Assembly (NCBI RefSeq): GCF_015679185.1 | Contig: NZ_CP064939.1 | Span: 4,216,001-4,280,000 of the forward strand | Direction of reading: 5' to 3' | Length of the DNA: 64,000 bases | Source: Pedobacter endophyticus | GTDB taxonomy: Bacteria > Bacteroidota > Bacteroidia > Sphingobacteriales > Sphingobacteriaceae | Shown here: one piece after another, positions 8,565 to 17,341 of the stretch | Position numbering within the stretch: position 1 is the first letter of the stretch | Layout: every line of letters begins with the position of its first letter | The notes under the pieces: model-generated | Database searches by the model: none | Seen by the model: only the letters and a program-made list of their open reading frames with translations | What the model was told of the DNA's origin: nothing | Translations under genes and position numbers: made by a program

Positions 8565-10268
8565 TTATTTCAATTCCAAAAGGTACAATTTCGTTTGTTT
8601 CTCAATTTCATTAACGGCAAACTTTATGGCCGACCCTACACGCGTGGTTTCAGCCTTAACCGGCATTTGGTTAACAGTAGCGAGTGCATCTACATACCAT
8701 TTGCACCACACTTCTAAAATATGTTTTTCATTAGCCACTTCCTTGCCGGCGGCAATTGCCTGCTTGCTCAATTCAAATTCGGTTTTTAAGCGTGTCAAGG
8801 CATCACTTTTAATCTGTGTAACAGTTTTCGACGCTGTATTTTCGTCGGCAGAAATCAAGGTGTAGGCGGCTGTTAATGCGCTAATTCCAATATTTTTCAT
8901 TTCAATTGGCGAAACCTTGTCAATCCTGTCATTATCGGTGTGGTAAAACACGTCGGTGAAATGCCACATCAATAAGCCGGGGATTTTATTTTGCAGAAAC
9001 GGTGTGTGGTCGCTTCCTCCCTCAAACGGGTTGTAGTTAACCGTCCAGTTGGCAAATTTGCCCTGAGTTTTACAGATATCAAAAACAAAATCGTTAAAAT
9101 AGTGCGGAAACAGATCTTTTTCAGCTACCTCGCCAGCGCCCCATTCCGTATGTTTATCTTCACCCCGCGTCCAAATTGCCGAAGGATCTGGCATTTTTTC
9201 GATCAGGAACGATCCGCCCGTCTTCTTGGTGTCTTCGCCCACCATGTCCAGGCTCATTCCCCACATGATATCTTTAGCACGTGCCGTATCTTCAGTAATA
9301 TATCTTCTTGTTGATGTTATCTCGTCGCCCCATAAAAAGGTGAGGGTTCGCTGTGGCATAATCTTTTTTGCTTTGTAAAGTTCAGCGGTTAATCGTGCCA
9401 TCTCGGCTAAAGTACCAACACCGCTGGCATTATCGTTGGCGCCAGGTTCTTGCACGTGTGCGCTAAAAACAAAACGCTCTTTCGGCTTTACGCTGCCCTG
9501 CAGGTTGGCAACAATCGTTAATTCCTGTGATGGGTAAATTTTGGTTTCGATATCGACTTTTATCTTCGTTAAGCCTTTTGCGCAGGCGGCCTTTAACCTT
9601 TCTTTTGCCGAATAAGAAAGTAGTAACGTCCACACTTCACTATTGGCTTTCATACTGCCGAATTGGATAGAGGTTTGATGAACCTTGGGCTGTGTGTACT
9701 TTGGCATCGAATAGCCAAGCACGCCAATTGCACCTGCCTTTGTTGCCAGCGCCAATAACCTCGCCGGATGGCTTTCCGCAAAAATGATCTTTCCCTTTAT
9801 ATCTAGTTTTTCAATTTCGCTTGGTGTGACTTTATCTACAAATACAACTTCGACCGTAACGCCACCCTTCGGGGTAGAGCCACAGTTGATCGGAATCATA
9901 TTGCGGTTGGTTTTGAATGAAATTAGCGGCGCCGTTTCTCCAGCAATAGTAATGCTGGCGTTAACCGGTTCCCAGGTGTTGCTTTTTAGTGGTCGCTTTT
10001 CAATCCGGTAGGTGAGGGGTGCCTCAAGCTCATTTTCTTTTTGCAGAACAAAGCCGGCTTTTTTCAAAATTTTCTCTACGCGGTAAATACTGGCGTTAAA
10101 ACCTGCGTTTCCGGGAACACGAAAAAACTTTTCGACAAAAGCGGTAGTTTCTAATGCGTTTTTGGCGTTGAAACCACTGCGGGTCAGCTTGAAATAATTG
10201 TCAGTTGTATTTTGGGCGTAACTTGTCAATCCCGCTAAAAGCAGCGCAAAAAGTATCTTCGTTTTCAT
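8565..10268 (-). CDS. Secreted M28-family metallopeptidase with PA domain
   Basis: 567 residues. The start MKTKILFALLLAGLTSYAQ is a Sec signal peptide. A PA-like insert (about residues 130-240, GKIIFAESHPA) precedes the M28 catalytic domain. Zinc-site elements are HVQEPGANDNASGVG near residues 273-287, WGDEITSTRRY with the general-base Glu, SLDMVGED, and the final His in GGSDHTPF. The family are di-zinc aminopeptidases or carboxypeptidases; the substrate cannot be told from sequence. It probably acts in the periplasm or outside. It is convergent with the RhuM-Fic gene, one base apart. Confidence 0.92.
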   Translation of the reverse strand: MKTKILFALLLAGLTSYAQNTTDNYFKLTRSGFNAKNALETTAFVEKFFRVPGNAGFNASIYRVEKILKKAGFVLQKENELEAPLTYRIEKRPLKSNTWEPVNASITIAGETAPLISFKTNRNMIPINCGSTPKGGVTVEVVFVDKVTPSEIEKLDIKGKIIFAESHPARLLALATKAGAIGVLGYSMPKYTQPKVHQTSIQFGSMKANSEVWTLLLSYSAKERLKAACAKGLTKIKVDIETKIYPSQELTIVANLQGSVKPKERFVFSAHVQEPGANDNASGVGTLAEMARLTAELYKAKKIMPQRTLTFLWGDEITSTRRYITEDTARAKDIMWGMSLDMVGEDTKKTGGSFLIEKMPDPSAIWTRGEDKHTEWGAGEVAEKDLFPHYFNDFVFDICKTQGKFANWTVNYNPFEGGSDHTPFLQNKIPGLLMWHFTDVFYHTDNDRIDKVSPIEMKNIGISALTAAYTLISADENTASKTVTQIKSDALTRLKTEFELSKQAIAAGKEVANEKHILEVWCKWYVDALATVNQMPVKAETTRVGSAIKFAVNEIEKQTKLYLLELK

Positions 10269-10311
10269 TTTCGTTCTAAAACCGAAAGATACTAAGAATA
10301 TTCAATTTCAA

Positions 10312-10770
10312 TTAAGCGTATCGCTTGCCAACTTTGTGCTTCAGGCTTTCATCAACAGACAGTGGCCCCGAGCCAACTACCCAAAACATAATGAGCAGGA
10401 AAAGCACTAAAACCGACAACCACAATTCGGAGTTTGGCATCGAAAAGCCAGGTGCAAGGTTAATAAAGAATACGGCGAATAGCAAAATCGGAATTTGGAT
10501 AACCGCCGCAAACCGGGTAACCAGGCCCAAAGTAATTAAAACTCCGCCTACCAGATGGGCAAAAGCTACAACGTGGATGGCCACACTGATCATCATGCCA
10601 GAGAAACCAAATACGTTGTTTTGAGTAATCAGATTTTGCAATACGGATGTATCGCTGATAAACGAAACACCCTTTCCAAAAATAACCAGTCCGAGGATGA
10701 TGCGAAGAAAGTCGAGCCATTTTGTCTGATGGGCATCTCCCCAATGTTCAATTTTACGGATAACGTTCAT
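10312..10770 (-). CDS. DoxX family membrane protein
   Basis: 152 residues with four predicted membrane helices (about 18-38, 56-78, 83-105, 115-135). LDFLRIILGLVIFGKGVSF near the start and HLVGGVLITLGLVTR in the middle fit DoxX. Function in this family is poorly defined; some members take part in quinone or thiosulfate redox chemistry. It lies 43 bases upstream of the M28 gene on the same strand and may share its transcript. Confidence 0.8.
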   Translation of the reverse strand: MNVIRKIEHWGDAHQTKWLDFLRIILGLVIFGKGVSFISDTSVLQNLITQNNVFGFSGMMISVAIHVVAFAHLVGGVLITLGLVTRFAAVIQIPILLFAVFFINLAPGFSMPNSELWLSVLVLFLLIMFWVVGSGPLSVDESLKHKVGKRYA

Positions 10771-11227
10771 GATGAACCTCCATTTTTATGTGAAATGATG
10801 AATCAAGTTACGGTTTTTTGCAATCAAATCAAATAAATGCTTGATAATCAGTTGATGTTCTTATTGGAGTAAAAGGTCAAAGTAATGCAAATTTAATTTA
10901 TACCGTTTTGGTTTTTGGTATAAATTTTGTATTATTGTGTAAATAGACAAAGGTTTTCGAGATGAGCAAAGAAATATTAGAATTTTCAGTGCAGGTAGAT
11001 GAAAAGTTTGACTTAAAATTTAATTGGCTTAATGGCTTTTGGACAGCCGCATTTAAATTTTTTGGCGAATAAACTTCTAAACCAGAATAATAGGAAACGG
11101 GCAGCAGTTGTTCGATCGGAATATTATTGACCTGTAACTTTAGCTCACCATTCAATCGCCAACCTTTCTATCCTTTCGGAATGATTACCAGATTTGAGAT
11201 TTTGACTCTGGAATTCCTACTTTCCTC
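10771..11227. other. Intergenic stretch without a supported gene
   Basis: AT-rich spacer between the divergent DoxX and rlmD genes. Two short possible reading frames (10962-11072 plus, and 10898-11155 minus) overlap each other and show no recognisable domain. The right end merges into a CTTTNNN array. Confidence 0.5.
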
Positions 11228-11274
11228 CTTTAACCTTTCTACTTTAGTCTTTCAGCTTTTACCCTTATCTTTGC
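11228..11274. repeat. CTTTNNN heptamer array before rlmD
   Basis: Five consecutive heptamers starting with CTTT occupy 11228-11262 exactly in register, with variable triplets AAC, CTA, AGT, CAG and TAC. They are followed by CCTTAT and CTTTGCA. The last two words double as the TATCTTTG promoter box of rlmD. Confidence 0.8.
11266..11273 (+). promoter_or_regulatory. Bacteroidota -7 promoter box of rlmD
   Basis: TATCTTTG fits the TAnnTTTG -7 consensus and lies 7 bases before the ATG at 11281. Transcription starting a few bases downstream would give a very short or absent leader. No clear -33 TTTG is seen. Confidence 0.5.
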
Positions 11275-11280
11275 AAAATA

Positions 11281-12693
11281 ATGAGTAGAAGAAAATCAGG
11301 AACGGTAACCATTGTTCCGAATGTACATATAATTGATATCGCTGAAGAAGGAAAAGGCGTGGGCAAGGCCGATGAACTGGTCATTTTTGTAGACAAGGCT
11401 GTGCCCGGCGATGTGGTTGATGTTCGGTTGACCAAGAAGAAAAAAAACTTTGCCGAAGCGGTAATTGAACAGTTGCACGAGGGATCAGCTTTACGCACCG
11501 ACCCTTTTTGTCCTCACTTTGGCACTTGCGGAGGTTGCAAATGGCAACATATGGGTTACGATTCACAATTAAAATTTAAGCAAAAGAACGTGGAGGCTGC
11601 GTTACAACGCCTTGGCAAAATTGATACTTCGCATGCAGAACCGATTTTAGGCTCCGCTAAAAATAGATATTACCGCAATAAACTCGAATTTACATTTTCT
11701 AATAAGCGTTGGCTCGAAAAAACTGATGTAGAACGTGATGAAGACTTCGACATGAATGCGTTGGGCTTTCATGTTCCGCTTCGTTTTGATAAAATTTTGG
11801 ATATTGAACATTGCTATTTGCAGGATGAGCCGTCTAACTCGATCAGAAACGCGGTGCGTAAATACGCTTTAGAAAATAATATCTCGTTTTACGATTTACG
11901 CAACCACGAGGGGGCATTGCGCAATCTGATTATCCGCACATCGAGCACAGGCGAAGTGATGGTTGCCGTTGTGTTTGCTTACCCGCAGGCCAATGAGATT
12001 GATGGGATGATGGGCTTTTTAAAAGACGGATTTCCGCAGGTTACCTCACTTTTATATATTGTTAACCAAAAAAAGAACGATACCATTTTTGATCAGGAGG
12101 TGAATGTTTTTGCGGGCCGCGATCATATTTTTGAGCAGATGGATGGTATCAGATTTAAGATTGGCGTAAAATCATTCTATCAAACCAATTCAGAGCAGGC
12201 GTTTGAGTTGTATAAAATTACAAGAGACTTTGCGGGTTTTACTGGCGATGAATTGGTTTACGATCTTTACACCGGGGCCGGAACAATTGCGAATTTTATT
12301 GCCAGGGATGTTAAACAGGTTGTGGGCGTAGAGTATGTGCCAACGGCGATAGAAGATGCGAAGTTTAACTCTGAATTGAACGGAATAGACAACACCATTT
12401 TTTATGCAGGAGACATGAAGGACATTTTAACTGCAGAATTTATTTTGGCACATGGTAAGCCAGATGTGGTCATAACCGATCCGCCGCGGGCCGGCATGCA
12501 TGCCGATGTAGTGCAGCGCTTGCTTGAAATGGAGGCTGAAAAGATTGTTTATGTTAGCTGTAATGCCGCTACACAGGCCCGAGACCTGGAAATGTTGAAA
12601 GAGAAATACGATGTTGTGCGCATTAAGCCTGTAGATATGTTTCCACATACGCAACACGTTGAAAATGTAGTTTTATTAAGGTTAAAGGCATAG
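11281..12693 (+). CDS. rlmD: 23S rRNA (uracil-C5)-methyltransferase, RlmD/RumA type
   Basis: 470 residues. An N-terminal TRAM-like region (about 10-65) precedes the 4Fe-4S cysteine cluster CPHFGTCGGCKW (about 77-88). The SAM-binding motif is VYDLYTGAGTIANF near residue 323, and the catalytic region contains DPPRAGMH and VYVSCNAATQARDL, where the Cys is the nucleophile. It methylates C5 of a uridine in 23S rRNA; the exact position (U1939 or another) cannot be decided from sequence. It is a single gene with its own promoter box. Confidence 0.93.
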   Translation: MSRRKSGTVTIVPNVHIIDIAEEGKGVGKADELVIFVDKAVPGDVVDVRLTKKKKNFAEAVIEQLHEGSALRTDPFCPHFGTCGGCKWQHMGYDSQLKFKQKNVEAALQRLGKIDTSHAEPILGSAKNRYYRNKLEFTFSNKRWLEKTDVERDEDFDMNALGFHVPLRFDKILDIEHCYLQDEPSNSIRNAVRKYALENNISFYDLRNHEGALRNLIIRTSSTGEVMVAVVFAYPQANEIDGMMGFLKDGFPQVTSLLYIVNQKKNDTIFDQEVNVFAGRDHIFEQMDGIRFKIGVKSFYQTNSEQAFELYKITRDFAGFTGDELVYDLYTGAGTIANFIARDVKQVVGVEYVPTAIEDAKFNSELNGIDNTIFYAGDMKDILTAEFILAHGKPDVVITDPPRAGMHADVVQRLLEMEAEKIVYVSCNAATQARDLEMLKEKYDVVRIKPVDMFPHTQHVENVVLLRLKA

Positions 12694-12735
12694 GATAAAA
12701 AGGTTTAAGGTCACTTTGTCGATCTTTAAAAATTA

Positions 12736-12770
12736 ACCTTATACCCTAAACCTTTCACCCTTTACCTTTT
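12736..12770. repeat. ACCYTNN heptamer array
   Basis: Five consecutive 7-base words in perfect register, each starting ACCT or ACCC. They occupy the spacer immediately before the ATG at 12775. Confidence 0.75.
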
Positions 12771-12774
12771 GAAT

Positions 12775-13176
12775 ATGGATAGAGAAGAATTATTGGGCGC
12801 AACGCCAGAAAATAGCGGAGAGCCGCAAAAAAAGCAAGAGAGTCCGTTAGTAAGTTTAGAAAAGGACCTTGAGTTTTACGCTGATGCAATGAAGGAAGTG
12901 GCTATAGAAATTATGGTTGAGGGCATATCTTCCCATCCGATTTTTATTGCACACCAGCATGAGGTAAACATTGGCGAACTCATTTTAAACAAAGAAGAAT
13001 TAAACACCAATTGGACAATTCAGGCTTCAACGCTAGAAGAATTTGTAGAAAAGGGAATCATCAAAAAAGATAAAAAAGAAGCTTTTTTAAAGGCTTACAA
13101 AAAGCCAGAAGATTTTATGTGCGTTTTTGTAGTTGTACCAGAAGGCGCTAACTTTATTTACTATCCGTATAAGTAG
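12775..13176 (+). CDS. Conserved hypothetical acidic protein
   Basis: 133 residues from the ATG at 12775; a TTG two codons earlier is possible but less likely. I recognise no domain. The N-terminus is polar and Lys/Glu-rich; the rest alternates helix- and strand-like segments, ending in FVVVPEGANFIYYPYK. There is no signal peptide or membrane segment, so it is probably cytoplasmic. It follows rlmD on the same strand with an array of 7-base repeats in between. Confidence 0.75.
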   Translation: MDREELLGATPENSGEPQKKQESPLVSLEKDLEFYADAMKEVAIEIMVEGISSHPIFIAHQHEVNIGELILNKEELNTNWTIQASTLEEFVEKGIIKKDKKEAFLKAYKKPEDFMCVFVVVPEGANFIYYPYK

Positions 13177-13231
13177 TCCGAAAGTCGGGAGTCGGGAGTC
13201 AGAAAGTCGGGAGTCCGAAGTTTAAGTGCAG
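13175..13231. repeat. AGTCNGN heptamer/octamer array
   Basis: Eight consecutive words of 6-8 bases, mostly AGTCGGG, AGTCCGA and AGTCAGA. It begins at the stop codon of the hypothetical gene and runs into the spacer. 13232-13371 holds a small CCCCGAAGGGG hairpin and no gene. Confidence 0.75.
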
Positions 13232-13371
13232 AGAGAACTCCCGGGCTTGAAAGTTTAATGGGCTCGTCACTGCCCCGAAGGGGCTACTTTGTAGCAAGGC
13301 TGGGCATAAGCGAGCCGAACTGTGCCGATTTTTCATTGGTAAGCAATCTCTCTAACGGTGAACCAATGCGT

Positions 13372-13422
13372 CAATAACCAATAACCAATGAACCAATGAC
13401 CAATGACCAATAACCAATGAAC
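13372..13422. repeat. CAATNAC heptamer/octamer array
   Basis: Seven consecutive 7- or 8-base words beginning CAAT (CAATAAC, CAATGAC, CAATGAAC). It lies directly before the terminator hairpin of the convergent GIN-domain gene. Confidence 0.75.
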
Positions 13423-13426
13423 TAGT

Positions 13427-13465
13427 AAAAAAAGCAAAACGCCACTTTGCATCCACAAAGCGGCG
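13427..13465 (-). terminator. Rho-independent terminator of the GIN-domain gene
   Basis: Stem arms CGCCACTTTG at 13440-13449 and CAAAGCGGCG at 13456-13465, with one mismatch, enclose a 6-base loop. Read on the minus strand the stem is followed by a T-rich tract (13427-13439). It lies about 25 bases past the stop at 13491. Confidence 0.8.
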
Positions 13466-13490
13466 AATTATCATTAACTAAACTAAGTTC

Positions 13491-14195
13491 TTAATTCACG
13501 TGATGAACATCACCACTTTTCGAAGTTGCACTTTTTCTTAAAGCGGCATTGCCTTTATAACTCACATCGCCGCCACCGCTGGCTGCGGCCTCTAATCCTT
13601 TATTTACATAGATACCCACGTCCGATCCGCCCGATGCCTGTACTTTGGCATAATCGGTAATCAGCCCGTAAGCGTCTATATCGCTTCCGCCGCTCGATTG
13701 AATGCTCATATTTGTTGCTTTACCTTTAATTTCGATGTCGCTACCTCCACTCGATTGAATGGTAACATCCTGACACGCAACCTCCAATTTCAAATCTGAG
13801 CCTCCCGAGGAACGAATAGCCAGCTTGTTGCTTTTTAGTTGATTGCGAGTGTAAACATCCGATCCGCCCGAGGCTGCAAGCGCAGCCAGCGTTTTATAAT
13901 TTACATAGGCTTTAATTTCGCGATTTTTAAATATACCGCTTAAGCTAAAGCCATCTTTAAATTTGATATTAATGTTGTTGCCGTTTTGCTCTACCACAAT
14001 GTTTTTGAGTGTTTCCTCATCTGATGTGATGCTCACACTTTCGCTGCCGCCTTGCGTAAGGTATAAATCGATACCGCTGCTTACGCCAATGCTATTAAAG
14101 TTTTTTATGGGAAAGTTTTTTGTGTCTTGTGCATTCGCTATAAATCCGCAGGTACTGAGCAAGAGAAATAACGACGATTTCGCAAATAATTTCAT
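13491..14195 (-). CDS. Secreted GIN-domain (DUF2807) protein
   Basis: 234 residues. Residues 1-22 form a signal peptide ending in NAQ. The rest is a repetitive beta-helix-like region: the short repeat (A/S)SGGSD occurs at least five times at about 17-residue spacing, joined by alternating hydrophobic strands, ending in KSGDVHHVN. This matches the head GIN / putative auto-transporter adhesin domain of Bacteroidota. Location is probably periplasmic or surface; function is unknown. It is a single gene with its own terminator. Confidence 0.87.
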   Translation of the reverse strand: MKLFAKSSLFLLLSTCGFIANAQDTKNFPIKNFNSIGVSSGIDLYLTQGGSESVSITSDEETLKNIVVEQNGNNINIKFKDGFSLSGIFKNREIKAYVNYKTLAALAASGGSDVYTRNQLKSNKLAIRSSGGSDLKLEVACQDVTIQSSGGSDIEIKGKATNMSIQSSGGSDIDAYGLITDYAKVQASGGSDVGIYVNKGLEAAASGGGDVSYKGNAALRKSATSKSGDVHHVN

Positions 14196-14323
14196 GTTTT
14201 TGGTTTAAGGTTATTAATTAGACGCATGCGATGCAAAAACGTTGCAAGCAATTGAAATTATTTTTCAAATAGTTTGAATTTCATCCTTAAAATCGTTCTT
14301 TTTGTATTCAACCTTTTTATAGT

Positions 14324-14830
14324 ATGGCATCGCAACTCCTAATTCTCGATAAAAAACAAATCCAGCAGAAAATAGATCGTATCGCTTATCAAATTCTTGA
14401 GGATAATTTAGGCGAGAAAGAGATTGTACTCGCCGGGATTTGGGACCGTGGCTACAAATTGGCAATTAGGTTGGAGAAGGTGCTCAGAGAAATCTCCGAT
14501 TTTAAACTCACACTGCTTCGCATAGATCTGGAGCGAGAAAGTAGCAAATTAATCGAAACTACCGATCTCGACCAGAGCCATTGGAAAAATAAGGTAATCA
14601 TTATTATTGATGATGTTTTGAATAGTGGCAAAACGCTGGCCTATGGACTGGGCGTGTTTTTAAATACCCCACATAAAAAGATTCGCACCGTAGTACTGGT
14701 AGATAGAAGCCACAAGATTTTCCCTATCGCAACCGACTTTGTCGGGCTGGAAATGGCCACCGTTTTAAAGGAGCATGTGGATGTTATTATCGACGTAGAA
14801 GGAGAGGAAGACAGAGTTTATCTTAGTTGA
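14324..14830 (+). CDS. Phosphoribosyltransferase, PyrR-like
   Basis: 168 residues. The PRPP-binding motif is IIIIDDVLNSGKTLAYG near residues 93-109, and a hood region with RIDLERES lies near 62-69. The fold matches type I phosphoribosyltransferases and is nearest to PyrR-type proteins, which bind PRPP and may have uracil phosphoribosyltransferase activity. Whether this one acts as a pyr regulator cannot be seen. It is a single gene on the plus strand. Confidence 0.82.
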   Translation: MASQLLILDKKQIQQKIDRIAYQILEDNLGEKEIVLAGIWDRGYKLAIRLEKVLREISDFKLTLLRIDLERESSKLIETTDLDQSHWKNKVIIIIDDVLNSGKTLAYGLGVFLNTPHKKIRTVVLVDRSHKIFPIATDFVGLEMATVLKEHVDVIIDVEGEEDRVYLS

Positions 14831-14967
14831 TGGATAGGGCCGATCCTACCAAGTGAAATTAGTTTGAAAAAGCTATTTTACTCCAAATTTTCTTTCTCTT
14901 ACTCAAGAATGCGCTAAATCATGCGCTCATATTTGCAAATAACCCCAATTTTTTGCAATTTCCCTCC

Positions 14968-15591
14968 ATGTATCAGCCGCGAAAAAATACCTTTATCTAT
15001 AAATTTTTCTCCTGGTACATCCGATACATCATCAAAAAAGATTTTGCGGCTTTCAACTATGATGAGATAGAAACCAAACAAGACGCTGCCATACTCATTC
15101 TGGCCAATCATTTTAGCTGGTGGGACGGTTTCTTTATCTTTTACATCAACAAACGGGTTTTTAAAAGGCAATTTCATGTTCTGGTCAATGCCGAAAACTA
15201 TAATAGCGTTGGTTTTTTAAAATATCTGGGCGCTTTTGCATCCGAAAATAAAAGCCGGGATGTGCTCCAAACACTTAATTACGCTGGGCAACTTTTGAAT
15301 GACCCAAAAAACCTCGTTTTGGTGTTTCCGCAAGGCCAATTACACTCCAATCATTCAAGGTCGATAGATTTTAAAAAGGGTGTAATGCAAATGATCAACT
15401 CCAGTCATAAAAACATCGCCATTGTTTTTGCCGCTACCTTTGTTGATTATTTCGGCAAGCGAAAACCAACGGTACAAACTTACCTGCAAACCTGGGAAAC
15501 CGAAGAATATGTGAGTTTACAACTACTAAAAAGCGCTTACAATAAACATTACGATCAATCGGTTGTTAAACAAACAGAAATTACCGAATGA
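14968..15591 (+). CDS. Acyltransferase (PlsC/CruD-like) of the carotenoid cluster
   Basis: 207 residues from the ATG at 14968; a TTG at 14953 is an alternative. The acyltransferase motif HX4D is present in changed form as NHFSWWDGFF near residue 51, and the second block is FPQGQLHSNHSR near residue 118, as in 1-acyl-glycerol-3-phosphate acyltransferases. It overlaps the glycosyltransferase by ATGA and precedes cruF, so an acyl transfer to a carotenoid glycoside (CruD-like) is a reasonable inference; a phospholipid role cannot be excluded. Confidence 0.78.
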   Translation: MYQPRKNTFIYKFFSWYIRYIIKKDFAAFNYDEIETKQDAAILILANHFSWWDGFFIFYINKRVFKRQFHVLVNAENYNSVGFLKYLGAFASENKSRDVLQTLNYAGQLLNDPKNLVLVFPQGQLHSNHSRSIDFKKGVMQMINSSHKNIAIVFAATFVDYFGKRKPTVQTYLQTWETEEYVSLQLLKSAYNKHYDQSVVKQTEITE

Positions 15592-16685
15592 CGATTTTTA
15601 TTTATGCTGTGCTTGTTTTTCTGGTGATCAGATTTTCTGTTACCTTATTCAACTTCCTGTCTAATCCGAAGCTGGCGAGGTCATTAAAGCACTATAACGA
15701 TGAGGTTTCGATCCTTATTCCGGTTAGGGATGAGGAAAATGACATTTTGCATTTATTAAAATCAATCAGGGAACAAGATTATACCAATTATGAGGTTATT
15801 GTTTTAGATGATGGAAGCAGCGACAACACCTATGCGCTGGTAAGCAAATTCTGCACGGAGAACCCCCGCTTTAAAATTGTAAAAGGTAAAGCGCTTCCCA
15901 CAAATTGGCTCGGAAAAAACTATGCCTGTCATCAGTTGGCTGAGCTTGCTACTGGCAAATACCTTTTATTTGTTGATGCCGACGAACAGATCGCTCGTGG
16001 ATTAATTAACAGTTTAATTGCCCGCATGGAGATGGGAAAGCTTGCTTTGCTCAGCATCTTTACCAATCAGGTGATGCAAACGCTTGGCGAAAAGCTTACC
16101 GTTCCGCTTATGCATTTCATTTTGTTAAACCTTTTACCACTCAGGTTGGTTAAGTTATCTAAAAACCCGGCCTTTGCTGCGGCAAGTGGGCAATGCATGT
16201 TTTTTAACGCCCAAAATTACAAAGAAAACCGTTGGCACGAGCAGGTAAGGCACCAGGTGGTGGAGGATGTTGAAATTATAAAACTGGTTAAACAAGAAAA
16301 ATTTAATGCGGAGGCGCTTTTGGCCAATGGCCTGATTTATTGCCGGATGTACAAAAACCTGAATGAAGCGCTAAACGGCTTTAGTAAAAATTTACTTGCA
16401 GGTTTTGGCAATAACGTGTTAATATTGCTATTTTACCAGCTTTTGGTAATAATTGGGCCAGTATTGCTGTTGTTTTATTTTAACATCTCGTTACTGGTAT
16501 TGCCCGTTGCCTTAATTGTATTAAGCAGAACAATGATATCGTATTTATCAGGACAAAATGTTTTGATGAATTTGATTTTGCATCCATTTCAGATGCTGTT
16601 TTTCTTAATTATTTCATTCATCTCAATAAAAAAACACATCTCTAAAACAGGCACATGGAAAGGCAGAACGATCAATACGATTTAA
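15588..16685 (+). CDS. Membrane glycosyltransferase family 2, probable carotenoid glycosyltransferase (CruC-like)
   Basis: 365 residues. A hydrophobic N-terminus (residues 1-20) is followed by a GT-A domain: VSILIPVRDEEND near residue 36, VIVLDDGSSDNT near 67-78, and LFVDADEQI with the DxD metal motif near 127-135. The third block is QVVEDVEIIKLVKQ. Two or three membrane helices lie near 265-350. Overlap with the acyltransferase (ATGA) and the cruF gene (31 bases) shows tight coupling. Sugar transfer to the hydroxyl made by CruF is inferred from context. Confidence 0.82.
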   Translation: MTIFIYAVLVFLVIRFSVTLFNFLSNPKLARSLKHYNDEVSILIPVRDEENDILHLLKSIREQDYTNYEVIVLDDGSSDNTYALVSKFCTENPRFKIVKGKALPTNWLGKNYACHQLAELATGKYLLFVDADEQIARGLINSLIARMEMGKLALLSIFTNQVMQTLGEKLTVPLMHFILLNLLPLRLVKLSKNPAFAAASGQCMFFNAQNYKENRWHEQVRHQVVEDVEIIKLVKQEKFNAEALLANGLIYCRMYKNLNEALNGFSKNLLAGFGNNVLILLFYQLLVIIGPVLLLFYFNISLLVLPVALIVLSRTMISYLSGQNVLMNLILHPFQMLFFLIISFISIKKHISKTGTWKGRTINTI

Positions 16686-17329
16686 AGGTAAAGAAAATCG
16701 CAGTTGCTGTAATCATCATTTTTCATTTGGTAGGCTTAATTGGGTTTATAGTTCCATCGGCACAACCTTATTTTATCAAGCTCATTCCTTTTCACTTATT
16801 GCTTATGTTTGCCATCATTGTATTTGCCTACAATGCCGATGTAAAACGCTTGTTGCTTTTTGTATCAGGAGTGTTTCTTTGTGGTTTTTTGGTCGAGGTT
16901 TTAGGCGTGCATACCGGTAAGATTTTTGGCAGTTACTATTACGGCGATACGCTTGGTTACAAGGTGTTTGCTGTGCCACTTTTAATGGGGGTTAACTGGG
17001 TAATCTTAATTTTTAGTGTGGGCCAGATGATGAAAAGCTTTAAAATAAGAAATAGTATTTTGGCTTCCTTATGTGGGGCGGTAAGTTTGGTTGTATTCGA
17101 TTATTTTTTAGAGCCTGTGGCCATAAAATTCGATTACTGGCAATGGGATTGGCACCAAATTCCCATTCAAAATTACGTGGCCTGGTTCGTCGTATCCATC
17201 ATTCTGCTTAAGTTTTATTATGCGCTCGGGTTAAAGCAGCAAAAATATATCGGTACCGCAATGTTCCTTTCGCAGTTATTCTTTTTTGTTGTCTTGTACA
17301 TGACAACCCGTACAAATATTTTTGCTTAA
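16655..17329 (+). CDS. cruF: CruF-type carotenoid 1',2'-hydratase (DUF422 family)
   Basis: 224 residues, almost all membrane: about six or seven helices. The family signature is GVHTGKIFGSYYYGDTLGYK near residues 88-107, followed by VPLLMGVNWVI, as in CruF and bisanhydrobacterioruberin hydratase. The enzyme adds water across the terminal double bond of an acyclic carotenoid end, giving a 1'-hydroxyl. It overlaps the glycosyltransferase gene, which would use that hydroxyl, and is followed by ispH, which feeds isoprenoid precursors. Confidence 0.85.
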   Translation: MERQNDQYDLKVKKIAVAVIIIFHLVGLIGFIVPSAQPYFIKLIPFHLLLMFAIIVFAYNADVKRLLLFVSGVFLCGFLVEVLGVHTGKIFGSYYYGDTLGYKVFAVPLLMGVNWVILIFSVGQMMKSFKIRNSILASLCGAVSLVVFDYFLEPVAIKFDYWQWDWHQIPIQNYVAWFVVSIILLKFYYALGLKQQKYIGTAMFLSQLFFFVVLYMTTRTNIFA

Positions 17330-17334
17330 TTTTG
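17327..17334 (+). promoter_or_regulatory. TAATTTTG -7 box before ispH
   Basis: TAATTTTG fits TAnnTTTG and lies 7 bases before the ispH ATG, overlapping the last codon of cruF. It may give ispH a promoter of its own within the cluster. Confidence 0.45.
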
Positions 17335-17341
17335 CATTACA

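Noticed and set aside
10898..11155. 85-residue minus-strand frame and a 36-residue plus-strand frame in the same spacer
   Set aside because: They overlap on opposite strands, have no recognisable motif or start context, and the region is AT-rich spacer.
14968..15591. Considered naming the acyltransferase plsC
   Set aside because: Operon context favours carotenoid acylation and the HX4D motif is altered, so no symbol is given.
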